From Pseudomonas alcaligenes (GTDB lineage Bacteria > Pseudomonadota > Gammaproteobacteria > Pseudomonadales > Pseudomonadaceae), in contig NZ_CP154874.1 in assembly GCF_041729615.1 (NCBI RefSeq), forward strand, positions 3,138,501-3,202,500: a stretch of DNA of 64,000 nucleotides, in the 5' to 3' direction. A program made the translations under genes and the position numbers. Of this stretch, positions 8,800-23,838 are shown one piece after another. The notes under the pieces are model-generated. The model made no database searches and had not been told where the DNA came from. It saw only the letters and a program-made list of their open reading frames with translations. Numbering within the stretch: the stretch's first letter is position 1; each line of letters opens with the position of its first letter.

Positions 8800-8827
8800 A
8801 AAAAGGCGATCCGAGGATCGCCTTTTT
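8800..8827. terminator. Bidirectional terminator, sspB / BON lipoprotein
   Basis: A 13-bp stem, AAAAAGGCGATCC/GGATCGCCTTTTT, with a GA loop lies between convergent genes. Confidence 0.92.
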
Positions 8828-8842
8828 CATGTCTGCCGCGCT

Positions 8843-10427
<1,585 letters not shown>

Positions 10428-10432
<5 letters not shown>

Positions 10433-12239
10433 TGATGCTGTCCGGCAGGCGCTGCACCTGGCCGCTGCGGAATTCGGCCCAGGGCAGTTGGCGCTCGATG
10501 CGTTGAGCCTGGTTCAGGCTGAGGTTGCCGGACAGGCCCTCGACGCGGCTTTCCGGCAGGGCCTTGAGCTGGCTCAGGCGCGGTGCCAGGCGGAAGGCGT
10601 CGACGCCCATGGCATAGAGGCGGCCGAGGCTGCCGGTGGCCTGCGGCCACTGCTGGCCGACTTGCTGGCGCAGCGGGTCGTTGGCGTCCAGCAGCCAGGG
10701 GGTCTCGCAGAAGCGGATACCTTCCAGGTCCTGGTACTGCGCCGGGTTCTGGCCGCCGGTGTAGAGGTGCGAGGTGGCATATACGGGCAGGTCGCCGGCG
10801 TACTGGAAGGCCAGGGTCGGCTTGATCTGCTGCGCCTGCTGCGGGGTGGCGGCGAGGAAGATGAAATCGATGTCCTGGCGCCGCGCCGGCAGGGCGGCCA
10901 GCTGGGTACCCAGGGTGTTCTGCAGGCGCTTGGCGCGGGCTTCGCTCTGGCGCAGCTGGAGCAGGTCGGCGATCTGCTGGGCCAGCTCCACCGGCTGGTC
11001 GACGTGTTCGGCGGCGATCAGGTTGCCGCCGGCGGCCTGCCAGCTCTGCTGGAAGGCGGCCAGCACGCGGTTGCCCCACTCGCCGCGCGGCACCAGTGCG
11101 ACGGCGCTGCGCATGCCGTCGGCCCAGGCACGACGGGCCACTTCACGGGCTTCGTCCTCGGCGGCCAGGCCGAACTGGAACAGCTGGGCCGGTGCCTCGC
11201 GGCCGGCGTCGCTGTAGTTCAGGGCCAGGGTGGTCAGCGGCAGTTGCGGGCGCTCGCTGAGCTGCTTGACCAGCGGCTTCTCCAGCGGGCCGACCACCAG
11301 CTGTGCACCGTCGGCCTGGGCCTGGAGGTAGAAGTCATCCAGCGAGGACAGGCGCGAGCTGTCGTACAGCAGCACTTCCGGCGGGTTCAGGCCGGCCTGC
11401 TGGGCCTGGTAGTGGGCGGCCAGGAAGCCATCGCGCAGGGCACGGGCCACCGAGGCCAGCTGGCCATCCTGCGGCAGCAGCAGGGCGATCTTCTGCAGCG
11501 GCTGGCCGGCCAGCTCCTTGAGCTTGACCAGCGCCTGCGGCAGCTGCTCGGCGGCCGGGTGGCCGGCGTGCTGGTTCTTCCAGTCGTCGATGGCGGTCAG
11601 CTGCTGGTCCGGGGTGCCGGCGCTCTTGGTGGCGCGGGCCAGGCTCAGCCAGCCGTCCAGGTCGCTGTCGCCGGAGCCGATCAGCTGGCTCTGCGGCAGG
11701 CTGGAGACCAGCGTCCAGATGGCCTCGTGGTTGCTGCCGGCGGCTTCGCCGGAGAGCAGCGGGGCGATGAACACGCGCTCGCGGGCGGCGGCCAGGACCT
11801 GGCCGTCGGCTTCCAGGGCGCGTGCACGGACCAGCTGGGTGCGGATCTGCTGCTCCACCGGCAGCTCGCCCAGGCGCTCCAGGCTCGGGTGCTGCAGGGC
11901 CTTGAGCGCGCTTTTCGGCTTGTTGCGGGCCATGGCCAGCTCGGCGGCGAGGGTGCTGGCGAACACCTGCTGGGCCGGTTTCAGGCCTTCCAGGGGCACT
12001 TCGTCGAGGATGCGCGTGGCGCGACCGATATCCTGCTGGCGCCAGGCCTGGTCGGCGGCCGACAGGCGTAGCAGGGCGGCCTGCTCGGGCTGGCTGGTGG
12101 CGGCCTGCTGCAGCAGCTGGTCGATGCTGGCCTGCGGCGTGCGCGGCAGTTCGCCCAGACTGGACGAGGGCGAGCCGGCGCAGGCGGCGAGCAGGCCGGC
12201 GAGGCAGAGGACGGAGAGCGGGCGCAGGCAGGCGATCAT
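10428..12239 (-). CDS. lppC: LppC/LpoA family lipoprotein, PBP1a activator
   Basis: A 603-residue lipoprotein with signal sequence and lipobox LLAACAG (Cys20). An N-terminal TPR-like region (residues about 30-240) is followed by a periplasmic-binding-protein-like domain ([22 protein letters not shown] onward). LpoA of E. coli spans the periplasm and stimulates PBP1a; the Pseudomonas homologue is assigned by family only. I chose the ATG at 12239 because the lipoprotein signal begins there; the frame stays open much further upstream without meaning. It is divergent from rsmI with 121 bp between. Confidence 0.9.
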
Positions 12240-12360
12240 CGAATACGTTCCCGGTACTGATCTGGAGAAAGGCGCGATTGTACCCAAGCCCCGTGGTGGG
12301 CGCGATGTCGCGGTCGTGAAACGGGCTACAATGCGCGCTTTCCGCAATCGAGGTGCGCCT

Positions 12361-13227
12361 GTGAGTGCTTCCCCTGTTCCTGCCGCCGGCACCCTGTACG
12401 TGGTCGCCACGCCGATCGGCAATCTGGACGACATCAGTGCGCGGGCGCTGCGTATCCTCGGCCAGGTGGCGCTGATCGCCGCGGAGGACACCCGGCATTC
12501 CGTGCGCCTGCTGCAGCACTTCGGCATCGCCACACCGTTGGCGGCCTGCCACGAGCACAACGAGCGCGACCAGGGCGGGCGCTTTCTCGCGCGCCTGCAG
12601 GCCGGCGAGGACGTGGCGCTGATCTCCGATGCCGGTACCCCGCTGATCTCCGATCCCGGCTTCCACCTGGTGCGTGCCGCACGTGCCGCCGGCATCCGCG
12701 TGGTGCCGGTGCCCGGTGCCTGTGCCCTGGTCGCCGCGCTGTCGGCGGCCGGCCTGCCGTCGGATCGCTTCGCCTTCGAAGGCTTCCTGCCGGCCAAGAC
12801 CACCGGGCGCCGGGTGCGCCTGGAGCAGGTGCGGGAAGACGCGCGCACCCTCATTTATTACGAGGCGCCGCACCGCCTGCTCGAGTCCCTCGCCGACATG
12901 CGCGACATCTTCGGTGCGGATCGGCTGGCGGTGCTGGGCCGCGAGCTGACCAAGACCTTCGAGACTCTCAAGGGCCTGCCACTCGGGGAGTTGCATGACT
13001 GGGTGGCGGCCGACAGCAACCAGCAGCGCGGCGAATGCGTGATCCTGGTCGCCGGCTGGCAGGCGCCGGAAGGTGACGAGGCGGTGAGTGGCGAGGCGCT
13101 GCGCGTGCTCGACCTGCTGCTCGCCGAGTTGCCGCTCAAGCGCGCGGCGGCGCTGGCGGCGGAGATCACCGGGGTGCGCAAGAACCTGCTGTACCAGGCC
13201 GCCCTCGATCGGCAAAAGGACGCTTGA
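12361..13227 (+). CDS. rsmI: 16S rRNA (cytidine-1402-2'-O)-methyltransferase
   Basis: A 288-residue tetrapyrrole-methylase-fold enzyme that methylates C1402 in the ribosomal decoding centre together with RsmH, encoded just downstream. Signatures are [39 protein letters not shown] and [21 protein letters not shown] chose the GTG at 12361: the ATG at 12331 overlaps a TACAAT sequence (12327-12332) that looks like the -10 box of its promoter, and homology starts after the GTG. Confidence 0.93.
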   Translation: MSASPVPAAGTLYVVATPIGNLDDISARALRILGQVALIAAEDTRHSVRLLQHFGIATPLAACHEHNERDQGGRFLARLQAGEDVALISDAGTPLISDPGFHLVRAARAAGIRVVPVPGACALVAALSAAGLPSDRFAFEGFLPAKTTGRRVRLEQVREDARTLIYYEAPHRLLESLADMRDIFGADRLAVLGRELTKTFETLKGLPLGELHDWVAADSNQQRGECVILVAGWQAPEGDEAVSGEALRVLDLLLAELPLKRAAALAAEITGVRKNLLYQAALDRQKDA

Positions 13228-13265
13228 GCTTGTCCTGGCTCGCCGGGCTGGTTACCCTTGGCGGC

Positions 13266-13617
13266 GGAGAGTCGATCGGACAGTCGCTGCCTTCTTCATT
13301 GAAGGGGGAGGAAAGTCCGGGCTCCATAGGGCGGAGTGCCAGGTAACGCCTGGGAGGCGCGAGCCTACGGAAAGTGCCACAGAAAATAACCGCCTAAGCG
13401 CGCAAGCGCCGGTAAGGGTGAAAAGGTGCGGTAAGAGCGCACCGCACGGCTGGTAACAGTCCGTGGCTAGGCAAACCCCACTCGGAGCAAGACCAAATAG
13501 GGTTCCATTGGCGTGGCCCGCGCTGGAACCGGGTAGGTTGCTAGAGGCGTACAGCGATGTGCGTCGTAGAGGAATGACTGTCCTCGACAGAACCCGGCTT
13601 ACAGATCGACTCTCCTC
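13266..13617 (+). ncRNA. rnpB: RNase P RNA (class A)
   Basis: The catalytic RNA of RNase P, which trims tRNA 5' ends. The 5' GGAGAGTCGATC pairs perfectly with the 3' GATCGACTCTCC (13604-13615), the P1 helix. The conserved P4 strand and core are visible as GAGGAAAGTCCGGGCTCC (from about 13309) and ACAGAACCCGGCTTACA near the 3' end, with CCACAGAAAATAACCGCC between. Length about 350 nt, normal for proteobacteria. It sits between rsmI and mraZ as in other Pseudomonas. The exact ends are estimated from P1. Confidence 0.96.
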
Positions 13618-13807
13618 CTTTCTCTTCTATCTGCTTCATCTCGCAATACCGAAAAAATCTTACTCTTAAGAAACTACTTTAAGTTCGAAGTTTAGCTTCC
13701 TGAGCTCGCTGAAATTCGCCTCTCGAAACCCCTCGTTCTGCTTCTAAAAAAGCCCCCTTAGTTCGCTAAATCGCCGTCCCATAAGGATTTTTCCGAGTTG
13801 GCGCGCC
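13618..13807. other. AT-richer spacer between rnpB and the dcw promoter
   Basis: No open frame with coding character. The sequence is distinctly more AT-rich than its surroundings and holds short A and T runs and the short palindrome TTCGAA. I see no convincing hairpin plus T-tract for rnpB termination. Confidence 0.5.
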
Positions 13808-13837
13808 TTGACGCTAGGGTCTGCGCATTCCTATAGT
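13808..13837 (+). promoter_or_regulatory. Sigma-70 promoter of the dcw cluster (Pmra)
   Basis: TTGACG (13808-13813), an 18-bp spacer and TATAGT (13832-13837) form a strong promoter. The predicted start near 13844 coincides with the first MraZ repeat. Confidence 0.82.
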
Positions 13838-13843
13838 GTGCCG

Positions 13844-13869
13844 AAGTGGCACAAAGTGGAAAAAAGTGG
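13844..13869 (+). promoter_or_regulatory. MraZ operator: three AAGTGG repeats at 10-bp spacing
   Basis: AAGTGG occurs at 13844, 13854 and 13864, exactly one helical turn apart, immediately downstream of the -10 box and 45 bp before mraZ. MraZ of other bacteria binds phased GTGG-type repeats at its own promoter and represses the dcw operon. This site fits that model in position, phasing and sequence. Confidence 0.85.
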
Positions 13870-13913
13870 GTCATAAGGGCATGGAAAGCTAATTACAGTG
13901 GGGAAGCGCAGCC

Positions 13914-14369
13914 TTGTTTCGTGGAGCTAACGCCATCAGTCTCGACGCCAAAGGGCGACTCGCGATGCCGAGCCGGTATCGCGACGAGCTCGTTTCGCGT
14001 TGTGGCGGCCAGCTCATCGTCACCATCGATGCCGTCGACCCCTGCCTGTGCGTCTATCCCCTGCCCGAGTGGGAGCTGATCGAGGCCAAGCTGCGTGACC
14101 TGCCGTCCCTGCGTGAAGAGACCCGCCGCCTGCAGCGCCTGTTGATCGGCAACGCCGTGGACATCGAGCTGGACGGCAGCGGCCGCTTCCTGGTGCCGCC
14201 GCGTCTGCGCGCGCATGCTGGCCTGGACAAGCACGCGATGCTGGTCGGCCAGCTGAATAAATTCCAACTGTGGAACGAGGACGCCTGGAACGCATTGGCC
14301 GATGCCGACCTGGCTGCCATCAAACAACCCGGCGCCCTGCCGGACGACCTGCGCGACCTGATCCTGTGA
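13914..14369 (+). CDS. mraZ: Transcriptional regulator MraZ, TTG start
   Basis: A 151-residue protein with two AbrB-like SpoVT/MraZ repeats: residues about 1-50 ([25 protein letters not shown]) and about 75-120 ([24 protein letters not shown]), each with the DxxGR core. It forms ring-shaped oligomers that bind the phased repeats upstream and dampen the dcw operon; RsmH is its known antagonist. The start is TTG, fixed by the invariant N-terminus [12 protein letters not shown] weak start is consistent with low production of a repressor (inference). Its stop overlaps a GTG six bases upstream of the rsmH ATG. Confidence 0.95.
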   Translation: MFRGANAISLDAKGRLAMPSRYRDELVSRCGGQLIVTIDAVDPCLCVYPLPEWELIEAKLRDLPSLREETRRLQRLLIGNAVDIELDGSGRFLVPPRLRAHAGLDKHAMLVGQLNKFQLWNEDAWNALADADLAAIKQPGALPDDLRDLIL

Positions 14370-14371
14370 CC

Positions 14372-17350
<2,979 letters not shown>

Positions 17351-17351
<1 letters not shown>

Positions 17352-18814
17352 TGCCCATGCCCCTCAACCAATTGTTGCCGCAGGCGCAGAGCGCCACGCT
17401 GATCCGCGAGTTGACCCTGGACAGCCGCAAGGTGCGCCCGGGCGATCTGTTCCTTGCCGTGCCGGGCCTGGCCCAGGACGGCCGTACCCATATCGCCGAT
17501 GCCATCGCCCGCGGCGCTGCCGCCGTGGCCTATGAGGCCGAGGGCGCCGCCGCCATGACCGCGCACAGCGCCGAGCTGGTGGCGATCAAGGGCCTGGCCG
17601 GCCAGCTGTCGGCCATTGCCGGGCGCTTCTACGGCGAGCCGAGCCGCGGCGTGCGTCTGGTCGGCGTCACCGGCACCAACGGCAAGACCAGCGTCAGCCA
17701 GCTGCTGGCCCAGGCCCTGGACCTTCTCGGCGAGCGCTGCGGCATCGTCGGCACCCTCGGCACCGGCTTCTACGACGCCCTGCAGAGCGGCCGCCACACC
17801 ACTCCGGACCCTGTCGCCGTGCAGGCCACCCTGGCCGATCTCAAGCAGGCCGGCGCCCGCGCCGTTGCCATGGAAGTGTCCTCCCATGGCCTGGACCAGG
17901 GCCGCGTGGCCGCGCTGGACTTCGACGTGGCGGTGTACACCAACCTGTCGCGCGACCACCTGGACTACCACGGCAGCATGGAAGCCTACGGCGCGGCCAA
18001 GGCCAAGCTGTTCGCCTGGCCAGACCTGAAGTGCCGGGTGATCAACCTGGACGACGATTTCGGACGCCAGCTGGCCAGCGAAGAGCGCGAGTCGCGCCTG
18101 ATCGGCTATAGCCTGAGCGATGCCTCTGCCTACCTGTTCTGCCGCGAGGCCAGCTTCGACGACCACGGCGTGCGTGCGCGGCTGGTCACCCCGCAGGGCG
18201 AAGGTCACCTGCGCAGCCCGCTGCTCGGTCGCTTCAACCTGAGCAACCTGCTGGCCGTGGTCGGCGCACTGCTCGGCCTGGATTACCCGCTGGACGAGAT
18301 TCTGCGCGTGCTGCCGCAGTTGCAGGGGCCAGTCGGGCGCATGCAGCGCTTCGGTGGCGAGCAGTTGCCGCTGGTGGTGGTGGACTACGCGCACACCCCG
18401 GATGCTCTGGAAAAGGTGCTGGAGGCCCTGCGCCCGCATGTCACCGGTCGCCTGCTGTGCCTGTTTGGCTGTGGTGGCGATCGCGACCGTGGCAAGCGTC
18501 CGCTGATGGCCGCCGTGGCCGAGCGCCTGGCCGATGCCGTGCTGGTCACCGACGACAACCCGCGCACGGAAGACCCGGCGCAGATCCTGGCCGATATCCG
18601 TGCCGGTTTCGCCAGGCCGGATGCCGTCGAATTCGTCCACGGTCGTGGCGAGGCGATTGCCCGCCTGGTCGCCGCCGCCCAGGTTGGCGATGTGGTGCTG
18701 CTGGCCGGCAAGGGGCATGAGGATTACCAGGAGATCGCGGGCGTGCGCCATGCCTTCTCCGATCTCGACGAGACCACCAAGGCGCTGGCCGCCTGGGAGG
18801 CCGCCCATGCTTAA
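17351..18814 (+). CDS. murE: UDP-MurNAc-tripeptide synthetase MurE
   Basis: A 487-residue cytoplasmic ligase that adds the third residue to UDP-MurNAc-L-Ala-D-Glu. It shows the ATP loop GVTGTNGKTSVSQLLAQAL, the Mur ligase middle-domain signature FDVAVYTNLSRDHLDYHG and the substrate motif TDDNPRTEDP. The DNPR motif indicates meso-diaminopimelate as the amino acid. Its start overlaps the ftsI stop by one base, and its end overlaps murF by 8 bp. Confidence 0.97.
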
Positions 18815-20180
18815 ACCGTTGCTGCTGAGCGAAGTGGTCCAGGCCCTGAGCGCCCGCGTGGTGGGCGCCGATGTCGCCTTCGCCGCCGTTTCCACCGACA
18901 GCCGCAAGATCGAGGCCGGCCAGCTGTTCATTGCCCTGGTCGGGCCGAATTTCGACGGCCACGACTACCTGGCCGAGGTCGCCGCCAAAGGCGCCGTCGC
19001 CGCGCTGGTGCAGCGCGAGGTGCCGGGCGCGGCGCTGCCGCAGCTGGTGGTGCAGGACACCCGCATTGCCCTGGGCCAGCTTGGCGCGCTCAATCGCGCG
19101 GCCTTCCACAAGCCGCTGGCCGCCGTCACCGGCTCCAGTGGCAAGACCACGGTCAAGGAGATGCTCGCCAGCATCCTGCGCGCCGGCCTGAACGGTCCGG
19201 TGCTGGCCACCCGCGGCAACCTGAACAACGACCTCGGCGCGCCGCTGACCCTGCTGGAGCTGGCGCCCGAGCATGTCGGCGCGGTGATCGAACTGGGCGC
19301 CAACCATGTTGGCGAGATCGCCTACACGGTCGGCCTGACCCGCCCGGACGTGGCCATCATCACCAATGCCGGACTGGCCCATGTCGGCGAGTTCGGCGGG
19401 CCGGAGAAGATCGTCCTGGCCAAGGGCGAGATCCTCGAGGGCCTGGGCGAGCAGGGCATTGCCGTGCTCAACCGCGACGACAAGGCCTTCGCCACCTGGC
19501 AGGCGCGCAATGGCAGCCGCCGAGTGCTGAGCTTCGCCCTGCAGGATCAGGCGGCCGACGTGCATGCCGCAGAACTCTGGCGCGATGCCCGTGGCTGTGT
19601 CGGCTTTGCCCTGGCCGGTGTGGCCGGGCAGGCACGTATCCAGCTCAACCTGCTCGGCGAGCACAGCGTGGCCAATGCCCTGGCTGCCGCCGCCGCCGCG
19701 CATGCCCTCGGCGTGCCGCTGGTCGGGATCAAGGCTGGGCTGGAAAGCCTGCAGCCGGTCAAGGGCCGCGCCGTAGCGGCGCTGGCGACGAACGGTGTGC
19801 GGGTGATCGACGACAGCTACAACGCCAACCCGCTGTCCATGTGCGCGGCAGTGGATATACTCGCCGCCTTCTCCGGCCGCACCGTCCTGGTGCTGGGAGA
19901 CATGGGCGAGTTGGGCGAATGGGCCGAGCAGGGCCATCGCGACGTCGGCGCCCATGCCGCAGGCAAGGTCGATGCGCTCTATGCCGTGGGTCCGCTGATG
20001 GCGCATGCCGTCGCGGCTTTCGGTGCCAATGGCCGTCATTTCGCCGACCAAGCCAGCCTGATCGACGCGCTTCGCGCCGAATCGGGCGACACCACCATTC
20101 TAATTAAAGGCTCGCGCAGCGCGGCGATGGACAAGGTCGTCGACGCGTTGCTGGATCGGGCATCGGGGGAGGCTCACTAA
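18807..20180 (+). CDS. murF: UDP-MurNAc-tripeptide-D-Ala-D-Ala ligase MurF
   Basis: A 457-residue Mur ligase that completes the pentapeptide precursor. The ATP loop is [19 protein letters not shown], followed by the middle-domain pattern [19 protein letters not shown] and [13 protein letters not shown], and the C-terminal [17 protein letters not shown]. The ATG at 18807 lies inside the end of murE, where family homology begins. mraY starts 3 bp after its stop. Confidence 0.97.
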   Translation: MLKPLLLSEVVQALSARVVGADVAFAAVSTDSRKIEAGQLFIALVGPNFDGHDYLAEVAAKGAVAALVQREVPGAALPQLVVQDTRIALGQLGALNRAAFHKPLAAVTGSSGKTTVKEMLASILRAGLNGPVLATRGNLNNDLGAPLTLLELAPEHVGAVIELGANHVGEIAYTVGLTRPDVAIITNAGLAHVGEFGGPEKIVLAKGEILEGLGEQGIAVLNRDDKAFATWQARNGSRRVLSFALQDQAADVHAAELWRDARGCVGFALAGVAGQARIQLNLLGEHSVANALAAAAAAHALGVPLVGIKAGLESLQPVKGRAVAALATNGVRVIDDSYNANPLSMCAAVDILAAFSGRTVLVLGDMGELGEWAEQGHRDVGAHAAGKVDALYAVGPLMAHAVAAFGANGRHFADQASLIDALRAESGDTTILIKGSRSAAMDKVVDALLDRASGEAH

Positions 20181-20182
20181 TC

Positions 20183-21265
20183 ATGCTGCTGCTGCTGGCG
20201 GAGTACCTGCAAAAGTTCCACACCGGCTTCGGGGTCTTCCAGTATCTGACCCTGCGCGGCATCCTCGGCGTGCTTACCGCCCTGGCCCTGTCGCTGTGGC
20301 TCGGTCCGTGGATGATCCGTACCCTGCAGATCCGTCAGATCGGCCAGGCCGTGCGCAACGACGGCCCGCAGTCGCACCTGTCGAAGAAGGGCACGCCGAC
20401 CATGGGTGGCGCGCTGATTCTCACCGCCATCGCCGTCAGCACCCTGCTCTGGGCCGACCTGAGCAACCGCTACGTGTGGACCGTGCTGGCCGTGACCCTG
20501 CTGTTCGGCGCCATCGGCTGGGTCGACGACTACCGCAAGGTGATCGAGAAGAATTCGCGCGGCCTGCCGAGCCGCTGGAAGTATTTCTGGCAGTCGGTGT
20601 TCGGCCTGGCCGCCGCCGTCTTCCTCTACATGACCGCGCAGAGCCCGGTGGAAACCACCCTGATCGTGCCGGTGCTGAAGGACGTGGCGATTCCGCTGGG
20701 CGTCGGTTTCGTGGTGCTGACCTACTTCGTCATCGTCGGCACCAGCAACGCGGTGAACCTGACCGACGGCCTCGACGGCCTGGCCATCCTGCCAACCGTG
20801 ATGGTGGCCGGCGCGCTGGCGATCTTCTGCTACCTGTCGGGCAACATCAAATTCGCCGAGTACCTGCTGATTCCCTACGTGCCGGGCGCCGGTGAGCTGA
20901 TCGTGTTCTGCGCCGCGCTGGTCGGCGCCGGCCTCGGCTTCCTCTGGTTCAACACCTACCCGGCCCAGGTCTTCATGGGCGACGTCGGTGCGCTGGCGCT
21001 GGGCGCCGCGCTGGGCACCATCGCCGTGATCGTCCGCCAGGAAATCGTGCTGTTCATCATGGGCGGCGTGTTCGTCATGGAAACCCTGTCGGTGATGATT
21101 CAGGTCGCCAGCTTCAAGCTGACCGGCAAGCGCGTGTTCCGCATGGCGCCGATCCACCACCACTTCGAACTCAAAGGCTGGCCGGAGCCGCGCGTGATCG
21201 TGCGCTTCTGGATCATCACCGTGATCCTGGTGCTGGTCGGCCTGGCCACCCTGAAGCTGAGGTAA
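20183..21265 (+). CDS. mraY: Phospho-MurNAc-pentapeptide translocase MraY
   Basis: A 360-residue, ten-helix membrane enzyme that makes lipid I on undecaprenyl phosphate. Key parts are [13 protein letters not shown], the acidic [22 protein letters not shown] segment, [13 protein letters not shown] (Mg binding), [12 protein letters not shown] and the [21 protein letters not shown] tail with the three-histidine loop. Length and topology are standard. Confidence 0.98.
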   Translation: MLLLLAEYLQKFHTGFGVFQYLTLRGILGVLTALALSLWLGPWMIRTLQIRQIGQAVRNDGPQSHLSKKGTPTMGGALILTAIAVSTLLWADLSNRYVWTVLAVTLLFGAIGWVDDYRKVIEKNSRGLPSRWKYFWQSVFGLAAAVFLYMTAQSPVETTLIVPVLKDVAIPLGVGFVVLTYFVIVGTSNAVNLTDGLDGLAILPTVMVAGALAIFCYLSGNIKFAEYLLIPYVPGAGELIVFCAALVGAGLGFLWFNTYPAQVFMGDVGALALGAALGTIAVIVRQEIVLFIMGGVFVMETLSVMIQVASFKLTGKRVFRMAPIHHHFELKGWPEPRVIVRFWIITVILVLVGLATLKLR

Positions 21266-21271
21266 CAGAGA

Positions 21272-22618
21272 GTGTCGCTGATCGCTTCCGACCAGTTCCG
21301 CATCGTTGTCGGCCTCGGCAAGAGCGGCATGTCCCTGGTGCGCTTCCTCGCGCAGCAGGGCGTGCGCTTCGCCGTGGCCGACACCCGTGCGAACCCGCCG
21401 GAGCTGGCGACCCTGCAGCGCGACTATCCCGAAGTGGAAGTACGCTGCGGAGAGCTGGATGTCGACTTCCTCTGCCGCGCCTCGGAGCTCTACGTGAGCC
21501 CCGGCCTGGCCCTGGCCACCCCGGCGCTGCGCGAGGCTGCAGCCCGCGGGGTGAAGATGTCCGGCGATATCGACCTGTTTACCCGCCATGCCAAGGCGCC
21601 GATCGTCGCCATTACCGGTTCCAACGCCAAGAGCACCGTTACCACCCTGGTCGGCGAGATGGCGGCGGCGGCCGGCAGGAAGGTCGCCGTCGGCGGCAAT
21701 ATCGGTACCCCGGCGCTGGACCTGCTCAGCGACGAGGTCGAGCTGTACGTGCTGGAGCTGTCCAGCTTCCAGCTGGAGACCACCGAGCGCCTCAATGCCG
21801 AAGTGGCCACCTGCCTGAACCTGTCCGAAGACCATATGGACCGCTACGGCGGCATGGCCCAGTACCACCTGGCCAAGCACCGCATCTTCCGCGGAGCCCG
21901 CCAGGTGGTGGTCAATCGCGACGACGCCCTGTCGCGCCCGCTGATCGCCGACCAGGTGCCGTGCTGGACCTTCGGTCTGGGCAAGCCGGACTTCAAGGCA
22001 TTCGGTCTGGTCGAGGAGGGCGGCGAGAAGCAGCTGGCCTTCCAATTCGAGACCCTGATGCCCACCGCCGAGCTGAAGATCCGCGGCGCGCACAACCAGT
22101 CCAACGCCCTGGCGGCCCTGGCCCTGGGGCATGCCGTCGGCCTGCCGTTCGCCGCTATGCTCGACACCCTGCGCCGCTTCGCCGGCCTGCCGCATCGCTG
22201 CCAGTGGGTGCGCGAGCTGCGCGGCGTGGGCTACTACGACGATTCCAAGGCCACCAACGTTGGTGCCGCCCTGGCCGCCATCGAGGGCCTGGGTGCCGAT
22301 ATCGCCGGCAAGCTGGTGCTGATCGCCGGTGGCGACGGCAAGGGCGCCGACTTCTCCGCCCTCAAGGCCCCGGTGGCCCGCTTCTGCCGCGCCGTGGTGC
22401 TGCTCGGTCGCGATGCCGAGCTGCTCGCCGCCGCCCTGAGTGACGCCGCGCCGCTGCTGCGGGTGAAGACCCTGGACGAGGCCGTGCAGCGCTGTGCCGA
22501 GCTGGCCCAGAGCGGCGATGCCGTGCTGCTGTCGCCGGCCTGCGCCAGCCTGGACATGTTCAAGAACTTCGAAGAACGCGGGCGCCTGTTCGCCCAGGCA
22601 GCGGAGGCCCTGCAATGA
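21272..22618 (+). CDS. murD: UDP-MurNAc-L-alanine:D-glutamate ligase MurD
   Basis: A 448-residue ligase with an N-terminal Rossmann domain binding UDP (RIVVGLGKSGMSLVRFLAQQG), the ATP loop AITGSNAKSTVTTLVGEM, the central LNLSEDHMDRYGG and a C-terminal domain (YYDDSKATNVGAALAAIEGL). The start codon is GTG. The Ala in the loop, where E. coli has Gly (GSNGKST), I recall as usual for Pseudomonas MurD. It overlaps ftsW by 4 bp. Confidence 0.96.
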   Translation: MSLIASDQFRIVVGLGKSGMSLVRFLAQQGVRFAVADTRANPPELATLQRDYPEVEVRCGELDVDFLCRASELYVSPGLALATPALREAAARGVKMSGDIDLFTRHAKAPIVAITGSNAKSTVTTLVGEMAAAAGRKVAVGGNIGTPALDLLSDEVELYVLELSSFQLETTERLNAEVATCLNLSEDHMDRYGGMAQYHLAKHRIFRGARQVVVNRDDALSRPLIADQVPCWTFGLGKPDFKAFGLVEEGGEKQLAFQFETLMPTAELKIRGAHNQSNALAALALGHAVGLPFAAMLDTLRRFAGLPHRCQWVRELRGVGYYDDSKATNVGAALAAIEGLGADIAGKLVLIAGGDGKGADFSALKAPVARFCRAVVLLGRDAELLAAALSDAAPLLRVKTLDEAVQRCAELAQSGDAVLLSPACASLDMFKNFEERGRLFAQAAEALQ

Positions 22619-23838
22619 GCCTGCTGGCCCGCCTGTTCGCCGCCCCGTCGCCGCTGCGCACCCGTCGTGGCGTCGACATCGACTTCCCGCTGCTGGCCGG
22701 TTGCCTGGCCCTGCTCGGCCTGGGCCTGGTGATGATCACCTCGGCCAGCTCGGAAGTCGCCGCGGCGCTGTCGGGCAACCCGCTGTACCACATGATCCGC
22801 CACCTGATTTACCTGGGGCTGGGCATCTCCGCCGCGCTGGTCACCCTGCTGATTCCCATGGCCTTCTGGCAGCGCTACGGCGCCAGCCTGCTGCTGATCG
22901 CCTTCGCCCTGCTGGTGCTAGTGCTGATTCCCGGTATCGGCCGCGAGGTCAACGGCGCCAAGCGCTGGATCGGCTTCGGCCTGTTCAACCTGCAGCCGTC
23001 CGAGCTGGCCAAGCTGTTCACCGTGGTGTTCCTCGCCGGCTACCTGGTGCGCCGCCAGGAAGAGGTGCGCGAGAAGCTCTCCGGCTTCCTCAAGCCGATG
23101 CTGGTGCTCGGCCCGATGGCCGTTCTGCTGCTGGCCGAGCCGGACTTCGGCGCCACCGTGGTGCTGGTCGGCTCCTGCATCGCCATGCTGTTCCTCGGCG
23201 GCATCAACCTGCTGCGCTTCATTCCGCTGGCGGCCTGCGTGCTGGTGCTCGGCGCGCTGGTGATGACCAGCCAGGCCTACCGCCTGGAGCGCCTGACCAA
23301 CTTCGTCGACCCCTGGGCCGACCAGTACGGTGCCGGCTACCAGCTGAGCCAGGCGCTGATCGCCTTCGGCCGCGGTGAGTGGTTCGGCGTCGGCCTGGGC
23401 AACAGCATCCAGAAACAGTTCTACCTGCCCGAGGCGCACACCGACTTCGTCTTCGCCGTGCTGGCCGAGGAACTGGGCATGATCGGCGCGCTGATCACCG
23501 TCGCGCTGTTCGTCTTCGTCGCCGTGCGCGCCCTGTACATCGGCCTGTGGGCGGAGAAGGCCAAGCAGTTGTTCGCCGCCTACGTGGCCTACGGCATCGC
23601 CATCCAGTGGATCGGCCAGGTGCTGATCAACATCGGCGTGAACGTCGGCCTGCTGCCGACCAAGGGCCTGACCCTGCCGTTCCTCAGCTACGGTGGCAGC
23701 TCGCTGATCGTCTGCTGCGTCAGCCTGGCCATGCTCCTGCGCATCGAGTGGGAGCGCCGCACTGCGCTGGGCACCGAGGAAATCGAATTCAGCGAGTCGG
23801 ACTTCTTCGACGCCGAGGAGGTCAAGCATGCGCGGTAA
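22615..23838 (+). CDS. ftsW: Septal peptidoglycan glycosyltransferase FtsW
   Basis: A 407-residue SEDS-family polymerase with ten membrane helices. It shows GINLLRFIPLAAC, the conserved YQLSQALIAFGRGEWFGVGLGNSIQK block, FAVLAEELGMIGAL and GLLPTKGLTLPFLSYGGSS. FtsW polymerises lipid II at the septum in complex with FtsI. The overlap with murD (4 bp) and murG (11 bp) shows tight coupling. Confidence 0.97.
   Translation: MSLLARLFAAPSPLRTRRGVDIDFPLLAGCLALLGLGLVMITSASSEVAAALSGNPLYHMIRHLIYLGLGISAALVTLLIPMAFWQRYGASLLLIAFALLVLVLIPGIGREVNGAKRWIGFGLFNLQPSELAKLFTVVFLAGYLVRRQEEVREKLSGFLKPMLVLGPMAVLLLAEPDFGATVVLVGSCIAMLFLGGINLLRFIPLAACVLVLGALVMTSQAYRLERLTNFVDPWADQYGAGYQLSQALIAFGRGEWFGVGLGNSIQKQFYLPEAHTDFVFAVLAEELGMIGALITVALFVFVAVRALYIGLWAEKAKQLFAAYVAYGIAIQWIGQVLINIGVNVGLLPTKGLTLPFLSYGGSSLIVCCVSLAMLLRIEWERRTALGTEEIEFSESDFFDAEEVKHAR

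Noticed and set aside
12331..12360. ATG at 12331 as the rsmI start
   Set aside because: It overlaps a TACAAT -10-like box, and homology starts after GTG 12361.
13463..13669. A 68-codon open frame in the rnpB region
   Set aside because: It lies within the RNase P RNA secondary structure and has no coding features.
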